From assembly GCA_948567375.1 (NCBI GenBank), contig OX419755.1:1927001-1991000 (forward strand): DNA of 64,000 bases, written 5' to 3'. Origin of the DNA: Lunularia cruciata (taxonomy: Eukaryota; Streptophyta; Marchantiopsida; Lunulariales; Lunulariaceae). The translations under genes were made by a program, and so were the position numbers. Every line of letters starts with the position of its first letter. Within the stretch, counting starts at the first letter, position 1. Positions 43,715 through 56,839 of this stretch are shown here, piece by piece. Below the pieces are notes generated by a model, which saw only the letters and a list, made by a program, of their open reading frames with translations, had not been told where the DNA came from and made no database searches.

Positions 43715-44208
43715 TGTAAAAGACCATGGAGAGAATAGGAGAATGGAAGATCGGATTGAAAGATCACAATGGGACTCTTGAATGAGGTAAACTCATAATT
43801 CTTAGCATGAGCTTGGGCTTTAGTATTTAAAGAGAACACACAAGGCTCTTGGGAAGCTTCTCAAGAAATATCCTAAAAATAATCTTTTTAGCGTGCAAGC
43901 TAAGCTAATCTTGAAATTTCTCCAGAAATGTTTTTCTAGAAGCATCCTACTTGGCGTGCAAGCTAAGCTAGTCATGAAGCTTTCTTCTAGAAGCCACCTA
44001 CTTGGCATGCAAGCTAAGCTAGCCATGAAGTTTCCCAAGAATTTTACTCCTAGAAGTTGCCTACTTGGTATACATGTTCCTAATACCAGGAAGGTACCAA
44101 GAAGCTTCCTAGATACTTCTAGAATATTCCTATAATTCTTGGTTAATTTGGCCTATTTGCTACTTTCTTAGTCTCGACTAACTTGTTTATAAACTCAATA
44201 TTATTACA
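43715..44208 (-). mobile_element. Minus-strand solo LTR of A/B family (494 bp)
   Basis: Reads TGTAATAATATTGAG to TTTTACA on the minus strand. It contains a perfect TTCtaGAAtaTTC heat-shock element (44117-44129) and a run of GCAAGCTAAGCTA repeats. Flanking 5-mers (AATTG left, AACTA right) do not match, so the target duplication has decayed or the ends recombined. Closest in length and layout to the 3' LTR of B. Confidence 0.85.
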
Positions 44209-47200
44209 AACTAGCTTTGGACAATTTTTGCACATTAGATCTGATCTTGTAATTTGAAAGACATTGAGGTCAGAATTATTTAACTGCCACTTAAATAGCA
44301 TGCTCAAGGGTGATGATTTGGATTTGAGCACCATTTGTTTCCAAATGAGTTGTTTATGATATCTAGAGAAACAATGAACACTTGGTAAAATGGCAATGTG
44401 GTTGTATTTATGTTATTATGTGTCAAAAGAATGAGGTTAAAAAAATTCATTCATTGTGAAGATAAGGTATTATACATGTAAGATGCACAAAATGGGGATT
44501 ATTCCATTAAATTTGAACATTTTAAAAATGACCTAAATGCAAAAAACTGCACAAAAAGCAGAATTCCTCGCTTTGAAGATCTTATCAATACCCATTGCAA
44601 GAGCAATATCTAAAAACATGTGATAAACTCCAAAGACCTTATTGGCACTCCAAGAATACACAAGCCATCTTTAAATATAATAAACTCCTTTGGAAATTGA
44701 AAGTAAGGAGGAATGTTCATAGGAGATAATGCAATTTACTTTGGCACCTTGACTCTAAAACCTGCAAGATGACGCTTGATAGTTTACAAGGCCAAAAAAT
44801 TAAATTTTCCAAGGAGTGAAAGACACAACCTACCATGGTTATAGTAATAGATAAAGGATTCAAAAATAATCTATGGCAAATAGAAATCTCTTAAGGGATT
44901 TCTTTACCAAGTATGAGTAGAAAACAATAAACAATAACTCTTTATGACAAGCCAAGTTAATAGTGACAAGAAGAAGGACCATCGTGTAAGGATCATACAA
45001 AAGGAACCTCATTAAACTCTCTAAAAATAAATACAATTGAAATGTAATTTGAATTACTCCCAACATCTACCTATAGGACAGTTCAATCTGAGTGGATATA
45101 TAAGAATGTTCTAATACCAAGAAATATAGACTCACAACCTCCGAGTGTGGTAATTCCAAAAAATTTGGATTAAGATGTTATAGGAAGTTAGAATGATGTT
45201 GAAGGACAATATTATGTCCAACAAGATACAATGAGACCTCTTTAATAATAATTGGCCTAGTATCTCTTATGTCCTAATCTGTTGCAAGAATTTAACTAAC
45301 ACCTAGCTAATGTAAGAATCTCTCCTTGTTATTACTTCAGTCACTTGAAAGAGATCCTAAAATCTTTGGAGTGATCATTTGCTTGAAATCTATAAGATGC
45401 CTATAAACCATCCTTGACAAGCTTATTAAAAAAGACATGTAGCTATGTGCAATATATAGGAAAAAATTAATTTATCAAGACATAATTGCTCCTCAAGCTT
45501 ATGATATAGGGCCTCTAATAGTACTTCCTCTTTTGGTTGAGGATGTAATAGACGTAAGAGCCAATATTTTATGCAAACCAAGTTGAATCTATAATATTTT
45601 TTGATCTCAAATGTCTTCTTAAAATATATAGCCTTAATATATTCCTCTTATAAGGTTGCCTAATCACCAATCTAGAACTTAAGAAACTACCTATATTTGC
45701 TTGCAATCCCCCTTCTAGTATAATAAAGATATCATGGTGTGAATAAGATTAAAAAAATAAAAAAATTGTTCATTCATCCATAGATCAAGTGCAAATCAAT
45801 CAAGTAGTAAGCAAAAGTCTATCTAGCCTTATCATGGAATGTTAAAAGAAACTTATAGAATAAGAGTGGACATGGAAAGGTTTTCTTTATTAACCCTAAA
45901 ATACTACTTGCTTGACTACTTGCATGACTTGAGTGGTATACCCAAAATGTCATTAGATTGACATAACATATCAATGACATAGATATGTTTGTATACCTCA
46001 TATTAGTATCCCATGTGGTCTAATAATATCCTTATGCATTTGTCCTCATATATCTTTATTCCTTGTGTGATGAAGTGTATGATACAATGAGCATGTGTAT
46101 ATTATCCTACTCTAGGCAACCTCATATGGAGGAGACTTATACCCCATACTTGCAAAAACCCCAACCCTCTCACATATCACTTCACATAAGGAATGATAAC
46201 TCTCAAGACACTAAAAACCATAAACATATCATAACTTTTATTTCACATTTCCTTAGTTTTCAAATAAGATTCAAATTATAATCAAAAAATGAAAAATAAG
46301 AGATTAGAAAATGGAATTCAGCCCATCATTCTCATACTAAAATAATCACTCAAATCTTAATAAAATCTATATATTCTTATATATTCTTATTGAAATCTCT
46401 ATAGTGTTCAATTGGATACTAATCTTTCAATTTTGATACCTTTCAAAGAAAATAAAAAATTAAAGAGATCATCTATTTATTTGTAAACTATAAATTTCAT
46501 TTATACTTGAAATAAAGGAAGTTTCTTACCACACATTTTCTCATCTCATTTGTTGTTTTTCCTTTTCCTTGCCTTGCCATGCCTTGTCTTCTTGGAAAGA
46601 GTAAATCATATGAAAAAAAAACATTGTGATTCTATCCATAAACATGAAAAATTAATAATTTTCTAGAATTTAGAAGATTAATAAAGTATATATACAAGAA
46701 GACACATTGGAAAATCATTCCCAAAGTTAGCCTTGTGGTTGATCAAGAAGAAGTTGGAATCCATGTTATTGAAGTTTATTTGCTCATATAGAATATCTAT
46801 CCATAATTGAGTCACCAGGGATTTTGACATCCAAGATATTGAAAATCATCATGAAATTTCTGCAAATCTACATATCAATACACCATTAAAACATACTTTA
46901 AGCACATCTACAAACTTCCTCTTATTACATGTCTAATAAAAAATGAGGACTTGATTACCTATAAGCTAGTATGTAGTTCCTGAGCTAATTGAACAATCAG
47001 AACTAATGTTCCTATCTCTCTTCCTTAAACTTCCCTACTGTTCAACTCTTCGTAACTCAATTGTTAGCATCTCAATGGGATAAATCACCAAGGCATGACC
47101 TATATAAAAGCAAAAGATGCTCTGTAAAAAACCTCTAACTAGTACTACCATTAGGTGCTTTGTGCAAACCCTTTACTATATTGTGGTAGTTATACCAATC

Positions 47201-47249
47201 TCAACTACAACCAACCAAATATACTATCATAAAAAATGCAATTTCAACT
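44209..47249. other. Decayed AT-rich sequence, no gene supported
   Basis: No open frame above about 72 codons and no recognisable domain. Likely very old transposon debris; its right part may hold the 3' LTR of the minus-strand copia element. Confidence 0.3.
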
Positions 47250-48449
47250 TCCAATCATTGAAGAATTGTAGTACTCCAAGTAAACTTCTAAACTTACAAA
47301 ACTTATCCATTGCTAAAGCTTTGTAAATATAATTGCAATTTGATTGTTTGTGTTGATATAATTGAAATAATTTTCATGTTTTCATATAGTGATATTGGAT
47401 CTCTATGTACTTGGTTCTCTTGTGGAATTTTGGATTGTCTACCAATTGATAACACTCTAATTGTCATTTTGCATAAGAGTTGGATCATTTTGTAAAAATT
47501 GCAATTTATTGAGTGAATTTGAAGTGGTATATTTTGGGTGATTGTCATGATGCATAAAAGTTGGATCATCTTTTAACAAAGTACAAATTACTATTCTTTG
47601 AGTGAACTTGCAGCCATATAGTTTCCTTTGTAACAAAACATGTTGTTATTTACTCTATCTCCATGGTAGACGTGATAATGCATAGTTATCTTTGGTTGGT
47701 CTAAGCTAATAGTCCACCATTCACATGAATATCTAACCACCACAATTTAATTATCTAAGTCTTTGATGAAATCAATGTCATAGTACCCTACTAGTGTATT
47801 TGCAACATCTCATCCTCCACTAAATTCTAATCATAGTTAAAAGTACTTGAAAGTTCTCTTTGTTGCTTCCAAATATTGAGGCAAAAGATCAGAACTAAAC
47901 TTTACAACCACACTAATAACATAAGCTATATCAAGTCTTATACGTATATGATATCATACATTAAACATAATATTGCTTCTATCCTTTACTTGGTTCTCTT
48001 TCTTCTAATTGTAGTTTGATATTTGAATTTTCAATACTAGGAATTAGGTAGGCATCTTCAAGATTGAATTTTTTTATAACTACCTTTGAATAACTTTTTT
48101 ATTCAAATTTATTCTTAAATTCTCACTATCACCAAATATTTGAAGTCCTACATAGCAATTTGCTTCTCTATATATATCTTCAAATCTTAGACTAAGGTAA
48201 CCTAGCATGATCTAAATGTAGGATTCATCTTTCTCAGAAATTAATCCATTGGCTACAATGAATGTTGAGTATAATCCTAGATCCACAATACATATAATGA
48301 TAACAAAAGTGATAGATGCAACACATACCTCACTAAGAAGTCATCAAACTTTCAATCCAAGTTCCTTCAGGCTTACTTTAAGTAGAAAAGCTCTTCAATA
48401 GTCTACAAATACTCCTCTCCTTTCCAACTTCTTTTTATCCTTGTATATT
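47250..48449 (-). pseudogene. copia RT C-terminal half and RNase H
   Basis: Minus-strand blocks: TRPDIAY-like RLDIAYVISVVVKF near 47.88 kb, YLEATKRTFKYF near 47.85 kb, GYYDIDFIKDLDN (RNase H region) near 47.78 kb, and VDNPKFHKRTKYIEIQYHYM near 47.40 kb, then KALAMDKF. All are typical of copia. Many stops and frameshifts. Confidence 0.75.
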
Positions 48450-48454
48450 CTCCA
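48450..48454 (+). repeat. Target-site duplication CTCCA (left)
   Basis: Matches CTCCA at 60645-60649 beyond the 3' LTR of element C. Confidence 0.9.
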
Positions 48455-48852
48455 TGTAACAATATGGAGTTTAGTGACATAGTTAGTAAGGCTAATGAAG
48501 TAGAGAATAAGCCAAATTAGCCTAGAATATTTTAGAAGCATCTAGGAAGCTTCCCAACTAGTTAACTTGCGCCCCAAGCAGGTAGCTTCTAGAAGCTACT
48601 AACTAGCTTAGCTTGCACGTCAAGTAAACGGCTTCTAGAAGGAAACTTCTTGAGAAGCTTCTAGTTAACTTAGCTTGCACTCTAAGAAAGCGGTTCAAGG
48701 AAGCTTCTTGAGAAGCTTCTCAAGGGCCTTGTATGCTACCTATAAATACCAAAGCCAAAGCTCATGCTAGGCATTTGGAGTATTCACTCATTCAAGTGTC
48801 CCAATGTGAGTTTCCATTCTCCTATTTCTCTCCTCAGTCTTGGTCCTTTACT
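48455..48852 (+). repeat. 5' LTR of element C (398 bp)
   Basis: TGTAACAATATGG to CTTTACT (final A changed to T). TATA box near 48740. The heat-shock element is reduced to GAAtaTTTtaGAA. Confidence 0.9.
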
Positions 48853-49122
48853 TTGGTATCAAAGCAAGAATGGGATGGATGAAATTATGGACCACCAAAT
48901 CCACTTCTGCTAAACCATTAGGATTTTCATGTCCAGATATTACCCAAGCATCATTTCACACAATTCATCACCTTGCAGTTTGGGCATGATTTTCTACATA
49001 TGATCATCGTATGTGAGGAACTTTTAATACTTCTGGTTGTAACTTATGGAGAACGGTGGACATGTTGCATTTATGTGTTAATCAATTAGATAAAGTAGGA
49101 GTAGTGGGATAGAGTAGTAGCT

Positions 49123-50027
49123 ATGGTAGCAATATCGAACGTTATCTTTGCAATGCAGTAACAAATTGAGCACCTGACTCAATTGCTGGATGAACAAGAT
49201 CAGCAACGATGAGAACATATAGAGAGAGCGCCAATTCAAGATGGAGAAGATCACATTCAATTTCCAAAACCCAAGGTGTTTGAAAGCAAGAATCTTCCCG
49301 GCACAATGGAGAATTTTATGTTTGACTGCAAATGTTACTTTGAATCCACCAATCTTCAAGATGAAAGGAAACAGATTCTCTTGACCTCTAGCCAATTAGA
49401 TGGTGTGGCAAAACTTTGGTGGCAATTTCGAGTAGAGCTAGCTGAACGACAGATTGTTGCACCAATTTTGACATGGGTAGAGTTCAAGGATGTAATATTG
49501 GGTCGGTTTCAAATTATAAATGCCACTCGAGCCGCACGAGATAAATTAGTGCAGTTGAAGCAAGTTGGCTCAATAAGGAGCTACATCACACAATTTCAGA
49601 ACATCATCATGCAAATTCCAGATGTACAAGAAGGTGAAGTTCTAGATCAATTTTTGCGGGGATTGAAGTCACAAACCAAATTGGTGACCATATGGGAACC
49701 ACAAAACATAAAAGAAGTCATGCAATTGGCTGAGCGCTTTGATTCCTTGGTTGCAACAACTTGGTCTTGATCTTGACCTACACAAGGCCTACCAATACAC
49801 TATGCACGGGTGGGAGAACTAGCACCAATGGAGATTGATGCTATCCAACATAGACCACTTTGTATAGCAAGTAGAGAAAGATTGCAACAAAATGGAGGTT
49901 GTTTTATTGTCACCAAGTTGGACATCGCATTGTTGAATGCCCAACACTTAGGAATAGACGACCTCGACAAGTTGCCCTGATGGAGATTGCGGAACAGAAT
50001 GACCAGGGAAATGAGGAATCCCAGTAG
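49123..50027 (+). pseudogene. gag: gag of element C
   Basis: ATG at 49123 aligns with that of A. The open stretch 49276-49770 (164 codons) carries YFESTNLQDERKQILLTSSQ, AKLWWQF, and YITQFQNIIMQIPDVQEGEV, the best preserved gag in the window. The zinc knuckle near 49900 has a 1-base deletion that shifts frame. It ends at the conserved CAG TAG (50022-50027). Confidence 0.85.
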
Positions 50028-50057
50028 GAGATTTTGAGCCGCCTACTAGGAGTTTGA
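50006..50057 (+). promoter_or_regulatory. Candidate -1 frameshift signal in element C
   Basis: G GGA AAT at 50006-50012 in the gag frame, then stem 1 (50023-50028 with 50042-50047) unchanged from A, and stem 2 (50034-50039 with 50052-50057, ttgagc/gtttga), which pairs through G-T wobbles. Pol is again in the -1 frame relative to gag at this point. Confidence 0.6.
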
Positions 50058-50455
50058 TTAGTTCTAATAGGATTGAAGGTTTGACTTATGCAAGTTTGCT
50101 TCACTTGCAAGGTACAATATCTAATTGGGGTTGTAGGATTTTGGTTGATTCTAGAAGTTCATAGAATTGCATGTCTATGCAAGTAGCAAAGGATTTGGGT
50201 ATTCCTATCAAGCTAGTGTTTGGAAGTAGTTTGATGATGGCAGATGGTAGAAAGGGTTATGCATTCCACACCTCACATCCTGTTACTTTCAAGATTGGGA
50301 AGGAGTCTTTGGAGTGTATGAGGTTTTTAGTGGCACCTCCACACTATGATATCATTCTGGGTCTACCTTGGCTTGAATGGCATAAGGTTCAATTTGATTG
50401 GACCCGATGACAAATTCAAGTACAACACCAAGGTAGGAATTTCCAATTAGGTTGT
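50028..50455 (+). pseudogene. pol: Protease region of element C
   Basis: LVDSRSS lies just before a TAG at 50162, then CMSMQVAKDLGIPIKLVFG. ILGLPWLEWHKVQFDW near 50350-50400. Aspartic-protease DSG is DSR, as in A, so this change is either ancestral to A and C or the true family residue. Confidence 0.8.
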
Positions 50456-52090
50456 TTGACACCTTTGAGTAAGACACCTAAGAATAGTCAGTCCCAAGAT
50501 AGGAAGTTTGACAAGAAGGTAGCCATAGAGCAAATCTGGAAGGGAGATGAGTCCCAAGATGGGAAGTTTGCCAAGAAGGCAACCATGGAGCAAGCTTGGA
50601 AGAAAAATGAGTCCTTAGAAGGGAAGTTTGTTAGTAAAGCAGCCATAGAGCAAGCTTTGGAGGAAGATAAGGTTGTATTCGCGGTGTGGATCAAGCCAAT
50701 TTCACAAGAACAATCTGCGGAGGGCCAAGAGCCTCGTCAAGCAAGGGTTGGTCTGATAGTTCAAGAGTTTGTGGATGTGTTTCCAGATGATCTGCCAAAG
50801 GGATTACCTTCCAATCAAGGTATGCCCTTCAAGATTGAGTTATTGTCAGGGAGTACTCCATTGAGTAGACCAATTTATCTGCTCTCACCAAATGAGTTGG
50901 AGGAGTTGCAAACAACAATTACATAGTTGTTGGAGAAGGATTTCATACAACATAGTACCTCTCCTTGGGGAGCACCGGTACTATTTGTTCCAAAGAAGGA
51001 TGGAGGACGTTCTTTTTGTATTGATTACCGTGGGCTCAATAAGCAAACTGTGAAGAATGCATATCCCTTGCATCAGATCGATGACTTGCTTGATCAAGTA
51101 AGTGGAGCACACTATTTTTCTAAGCTGGATCTTTGTAGCGGCTATTGGCAAATTCCTATTGAAAGAGAGGATGTGCAAAAGACTGCCTTTTGCACAGGGT
51201 ATGGGCATTTTGAGTGGAGAGTCCTACCTTTCGGACTCACTAATGCTTCAGCAGTCTTCACGGATCAGATGCATCAGGTGTTGGAGAGACTATCGGATTG
51301 GTCTACGGTGGTGTTCTTGGATGATATCTTCATCTATAGCAAGATAGAGGTAGAACACATGAATCATGTGTGAGAAGTCCTAGACAACTACGACAATGGA
51401 AATTTTACTACAAGAAGTCAAAGTGTGCTTTTTGGTAGAAAGAGGTTACCTTCTTGGGTCATAAGATCTCATCAAAGGGGATCAAGATGTAAGAAGAGAG
51501 TATCAAGGCCATTATTGATTGGCCTACCCTGAAGGATGCTATAGAAGTATAGGCATTCAATGGATTGGTCAGTTTTTACCAATGCTTCATCTACTATTAT
51601 GCTCATGTGGTTGCACCATTGACTGACCTCTTGGGAAAGACCTCAAGTTTCTAGTAGACCACCAAGCATGAAGAAGCATTCTAGAAGTTAAAGCATATGG
51701 TGTCTTCAAGACCCATTCTTCAACCATATGATCCTCAACTACCTTGTGTGGTTGATTTTGATGCTTCTAACTTTGCAATTGGAGCTGTGTTGCAACAAGA
51801 ATTCTCAAATGGACTTCATCCCATTGCTTTTATGTCTTTTTGACTAAATACAGCTGAAAGAAATTACTCTGCTCAAGATCAAGAACAACTTGCAATGGTA
51901 TATGCCACCAAGGTATGGAGGCATTATCTCTTGGAGAAACAAGTGGTCATGCAAACTAATCACAAGCCATTGTTGCAGACCTTACACTTGGAACACATGA
52001 AGAGTCAACATCATTGATGGGAAGAGCAACTCCAATTGTTTGACATCAAACTTGAGTAGAAACCAGGTTGGTTCCATATCATCCCTGATG
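50456..52090 (+). pseudogene. pol: RT and RNase H of element C
   Basis: After a repeated Lys/Ala-rich linker, RT runs from [59 protein letters not shown] and [11 protein letters not shown] follow, with a TAG at 50924. The frame is lost near 51370. RNase H remnants (VVDFDASNFAIGAVLQQEF near 51740, then ERNYSAQDQEQLA) continue to about 52090. Catalytic DD retained. Confidence 0.9.
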
Positions 52091-52309
52091 CTCTATCACG
52101 ATGACCTGATTTGAAGTCTCTTCCTCTCATCACCGTGGCAATTACGACGGTGTCAATTGACTCCAAGGTCCATAACAAGTTTTGGTCAGCTCTACAACAA
52201 GATCCCTTCTTTCAAATGGTACATGGTCATCTGACAATAGACGACAAGGAGTAAACACCTTCTCCTTCAAGGAAGGCCTTCTATTCCATGCGGACCGGAT
52301 CTATGTTCT

Positions 52310-52552
52310 AGCCAAAGGTGATCTTTGACTCGTGCGCCTTCAAGAAGCCCATGATTTACCAATAGCTGGTCACATGGGGGTGGACAAGACTTTGGGTACC
52401 CTCCAACACCAATGGTGGTGGCCCAACATGACACGAGATGTTTAGGAGTTTGTCCAATCGTGTGAGAGTTGTCAACGCAACAAGGCCAATAACCAGAAGC
52501 TGAGTGGACTCCTTCAACCACTTCCCATTCCAACTACTCATTGGGAACATGT
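52310..52552 (+). pseudogene. pol: Integrase N-terminal part of element C
   Basis: AHDLPIAGHMGVDKTLGTLQ and CESCQRNKA form the HHCC zinc-binding module. The reading is cut at 52552, where element D starts, and resumes at 59117. Confidence 0.85.
52548..52552 (+). repeat. Target-site duplication CATGT (left of D)
   Basis: Matches CATGT at 59112-59116. Confidence 0.95.
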
Positions 52553-53295
52553 TGTAATACTTCGAGGATAGGAGACCTGAAGAGAAACACACCATGAGAA
52601 ACACACACTTTCACACTCAAACTCTGATGCCCCAAAGGAGCACTTTCTCTTTATTATATAGGCAAAGCGGATCTCCTCCAATGAAGCTCCACCATAGGAT
52701 TAGGTACATAGATAGGTGACATGTCAGCAAGCTCCACCCTTGGATTACTTACTTGGATGGGTGACATGTTGGTCCTGGTCCTATCAGGTTGGTCAAACAA
52801 GCTTTAGAATCTTCTTGTTGGAATCTCAGAATCAATCAATCACGTGGGTGAGGTACCATTGGAAAGCTCTCAATGAGAAAAAATCAAGGGGAGGAAGGCT
52901 AGCCTTCCCTCCATTGGGGGGGGGGACTTGCACATTTTTTAGGCCTAATTCATCCATTTAGGCCTCCAAAATTGCCTTCAAAGATTTCAGGCATATTTTG
53001 GTTCCAACTCTATTAGTAGAAGTCCTCTTTTGGTGATACCTCTTTCTGATATATTCATTCCATCTTGTGTAACATCCTTCCAGATGTTATCAACCCAATT
53101 CTCACTTTCAAATCATATGTCTAGCTATTGGTTCTAAGGTTGTCAAATCTATTTCAATTTTTTGCCCTATTATTAGAAGTACCCTTTTGATGATACTTCT
53201 ATCTGATCTATTTTGACCATCATGTATAATATCATTCCAGATGTTACCAAACCAAATTTTACATCTAGATCATATGGCTAGCTCTTGGTATTACA
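52553..53295 (-). repeat. 3' LTR of element D (743 bp)
   Basis: Minus-strand TGTAATACCAAGAGC to AAGTATTACA. Contains the two tandem units of about 150 bp and a 10-base G run (52916-52925, plus strand) where the 5' LTR has 6. Confidence 0.95.
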
Positions 53296-53310
53296 AACCT
53301 CCCTCCTTTT
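53296..53310 (-). other. Polypurine tract of element D
   Basis: Minus strand AAAAGGAGGGAGGTT directly before the 3' LTR. Confidence 0.85.
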
Positions 53311-53767
53311 AAGACGCAACGTCCTTGTTGTGCAACCGTGGCTCAAATGTTTGCACCAACACCAGTGCATGTGTCAAATTGGCAGCGTGTTCCCATGTTG
53401 CTTCATAGAGGGGGTAACCTTTCCATTGGACAAGATAATCCACCCATGGATGACGAGTACTACGCATGCGTTTTTGGAGTATACGTTCCACTTCATATTC
53501 CTCGTTGCCATCAACGAGTGTCGGACAAGGTTGAATGTCTTGTGTGGAATGACCCAAGCTTGATTGGGGAGCATATCTACGTAGTAGGGAAACATGGAAC
53601 ACTGGATGGATCTTCATGTGTGGTGGTAGCTCAAGGTGATAGGCCACAGGGCCGACTCGACGGAGAATTGAGAAAGGCCCAAGAAAATGAGGTCTGAGCT
53701 TACGAGGTCCCACTAATGTGAGGTTGGTTATCAATAGCCACACTTGATCCCCAACATTGAACTCCAT
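53309..53767 (-). pseudogene. pol: Integrase C-terminus and chromodomain of element D
   Basis: 152 uninterrupted codons: PRKLRPHFLGPFSILRRVGP (GPY/F module), HPVFHVSLLRRY, then NEEYEVERIL, YLVQWKGYPLYEATWE and a terminal helix. The chromodomain is complete here, with the aromatic/WKGY core, better preserved than in A-C. Confidence 0.9.
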
Positions 53768-54700
53768 GTGCCTACTGTGTGCATCAGTATACTACTTCTA
53801 TCGATTTTGTGCAATTTGTAATTTGTGCCTAGTGCTCTCCACCCCTTGTTGGATTCTAGAAACAAATGTGTTGGTTGCATTGACCTTGGTAGCCACTGGA
53901 CGGATCTTCATCAAGTTGGAAGGTGTGAAGGGATGCTCACCATACATGAGGAAGAACGGAGTGACCTGGGTGGATGCATTCACTAAATTATTGTAAGAAA
54001 ATTCCACCAACAGGAGTAGGGTGTACTACCTCTCTTGCTCTTCTAAGGTGAAGCCACGTAACATGTCTTCAATAGTGCGATTAGCCCGCTTGGTTTGTCC
54101 ATCTGTTTGTGGGTGGTAAGCTATGGACATGGCTAACTTGGTTTTGAAGAAACCAAAGAGGGTGCACCAAAACAAACTGGTGAATTGAGTACCCTTATTG
54201 ATGATGAGTACTCAAAACAAGCCATGGTGAGAGAAGACTGCATCTAAGTATAATTGAGCAAGTTGTGGAGCGGTCACCTCCTTGGTGGTAGGGCGTACAT
54301 GAATTATTTTGCTGAGCCGGTCCACAAAGACCACGATGGAGTCGAATCCTGATGTGGTCTTGGGTAACTCACAGACGAGATCCATACACACGTGTTCCCA
54401 ATGTTGTGTAGGAGTGGGGAGAGGTTGCAGGAGCATTGTAGGAGCTTGATTAGAAGCTTTGTTCTGTTGACAAAGCAAGCAATTACGCACTTAGTCCATC
54501 ACATCGTTGCTCATCTTGGGCCAATAGTAATGGCGCTAGACTGCATCCAAGGTCTTGTCCACTCCAACATGACCTGCAATGGCCGAATCATGACATTTTG
54601 CTAGAATGGTGGTGCACAATTCTGGGACATTTGGAATCCATAATCTACTATCACAAAAGGTGAGTCCTTGGGTGCTGGTGACACCTTTGGATGATTGCCT
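53768..54700 (-). pseudogene. pol: Integrase core of element D
   Basis: Zinc region SAIAGHVGVDKTLD and NCLLCQQNKAS near 54470-54600; core MDLVCELPKTTSGFDSIVVF with the first Asp. The second acidic position reads NKGTQF (Asp to Asn) and the third TDGQTKRANR (Glu to Lys), so two of three catalytic residues are lost. Both fit G-to-A changes. Stops near 54530, 54485, 54210 and 54030. Confidence 0.85.
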
Positions 54701-56100
54701 TTCTACAATCTGTGGATCAGTTTTTGTAGCCGCCAAAATTTCAAGCCAAAATTTAGGGTTAATTTGAACCTCTGCCACCAAGTTGTTTGCCATTGGCATG
54801 CATGTGAATGCATCTGCAAGTTGCTTTTTACCTTCAATGTAGGTGATTGTCATGTTGAAGCATTGTTGCCACTCTGCCCATCGAATCTGGCGACGAGATA
54901 GATCCTTTTGCGTCTTGAGGTAGACTAGAGGTTTGTGGTTTGTCTCTACCACAAATGTCTTCTTGCCCAGATAGTGCTTCCAATGCTTGGTTGCCATGAC
55001 GATGACCAACTCTTCTTGTTCTATGGTGTGGTAGTTGTGCTCTACCGGTAACAACTTTTGAGAGAAATATGCAATAGGATGCCATCTATCATGCCACTCT
55101 TGTTGTAAGACTGCTCCGATTGCTACGCTTGATGCATATGTAGCCAACTTGATTGGACGTTTTGGGTCATACCACTTCAAAATTGGTGCATGTAGCAAGG
55201 CGGCTTTTAATTCTTGAAAGGCCAACTCTTGTGCGGTTCCCCATGTCCACTTCTTCCCCTTTCCAAGTAGTGTTATTAAAGGTTGTGCAACCTTGGAGAA
55301 GGCCTTGACAAATTGATGATAGAATCCCATCAAACCCAAGAAGCTCCATGAGTCTGATCTTCTGGGGCACTCCATTTTTGAATGACCTCTATTTTATCTA
55401 TCAATACTTGAATACCCTCTGCACTTACTCTATGCCCCAAGTAGTCTACTTCAGACTTGCCAAACTTACACTTTGAGAATTTGGCATACAATCAATTCTG
55501 TCTTAGAATCTGGAGGACTTCTTGTAGATGATGTTTGTGTTCCGTCATCTGCTACTGTATACTAAGATGTTATCCAGGAAGATGATGACAAACTTATCCA
55601 AATATGGACAAAGTATGTCATTTATTAGACTCATGAAAGTGGCAAGTGCATTGGTGAGACCAAAAGGCATCACGAGATACTCGAAGTGGCCATACCTAGG
55701 GTACAAAAGGTAGTCTTGTACACATCCTCCTTTGCAATTTGGATTTGATTGTAACTGCTCCGCAAATCTAGTTTGGTGAAGTGTCTTGCTCCATTGAGTT
55801 GATTGAATAGATCATCTATGTGAGGTAAAGGGTATTTTTTCTTCACTATTTGTTGATTGAGACCCCGATAGTCAATACACATGCGCATTATATTGTCTTT
55901 CTTCTTCACAAACAAGACCGGAGACCCATATAGTGATATGCTAGGTTGGATGAACCCTTTATGTAGCATATCCTCAATTTAATTCTTGCACTCCTCCAAC
56001 TCATGAGGTGATAGGCAATATGGGGCCTTACATGGAGGTGTCTTCCCCAAGGGTGCCTCAATTTTATGATCTACTCTCCTTTTTGGTGGTAATCCTAGTA
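54700..56100 (-). pseudogene. pol: RT and RNase H of element D
   Basis: [46 protein letters not shown] (55969 downward), then a frame break. Another frame gives [14 protein letters not shown], with the catalytic DD as DN. The connection LGLMGFYHQFVKAFSKVAQP and RNase H (ATYASSVAIGAVLQQE, EHNYHTIEQEELV, NHKPLVYL) are open for 279 codons, 55375-54536. Confidence 0.88.
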
Positions 56101-56104
56101 GATC

Positions 56105-56740
56105 ATCAGGAAAGACATCTTGAAACTCATTTACGACATCCTTTAATTTCTCAAGAATTTGTCCCTCAAGTTGTGCACTCTGGACTTCTCTTATTAGACC
56201 CATGAAACACCTATCAGTCTTATAGATAGTTGTTGTCCCTATGATATAGAGAGGCAATTCTTGCCTATGTGATTTTTCTTTAACCCCAATGATTGACCAT
56301 TGGTGGGTTCTCATTACTTTCTTCCTCCAATCTACCATAGGGTTGTAATGCTCCATCCATGGCATACCTAAGATTGCATCATAACAAGCTATTTGTATCA
56401 CTTGCTATTCAATTACTTCTTGATATTTTCATACAGAGAGTGTTACCCGCCTAGGTAATGATTCAATCCTCTTTGTTTGTCCGTTAGGTAACTCTACTTC
56501 TTCACTCTCATCTCTCTCTAGATCCATTCCCAATCTTATTGCAATAGAGCAAGACAGGAAATTCTCTGTGGCTCCCGGATCTATTAACACTCTCACTTGA
56601 TTGCCTTCTAGGACCCCATTCACTACAATCAATTGTGAGGTTGCCTTTTGGTACCTTTGTGCGCTCGTCTTCTTCCTTCCCTTGCTTTTCTGCTTCCTTA
56701 TTGAGCTAGTAAGGCCACGAGGTACATTTACTAGCAATCT
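56105..56740 (-). pseudogene. pol: Protease region of element D
   Basis: VRVLIDPGATENFLSCSIA contains the active site (usual D-S-G here D-P-G). AILGMPWMEHYNPMVDW follows near 56385-56340. One TAA separates this from the RT-proximal stretch at 56401-55979. Confidence 0.85.
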
Positions 56741-56839
56741 TTATTTTCTAAAGTGATTTCCACCTCCTCTTCTTGAGTGCATCTCTCCATGTTGTTCAAA
56801 GATTACTTGTATGAAGGTCGAGGGCCTCTGGGAAGTTGA

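Noticed and set aside
53338..53697. Plus-strand 119-codon frame
   Set aside because: Antisense shadow of the element D chromodomain region.
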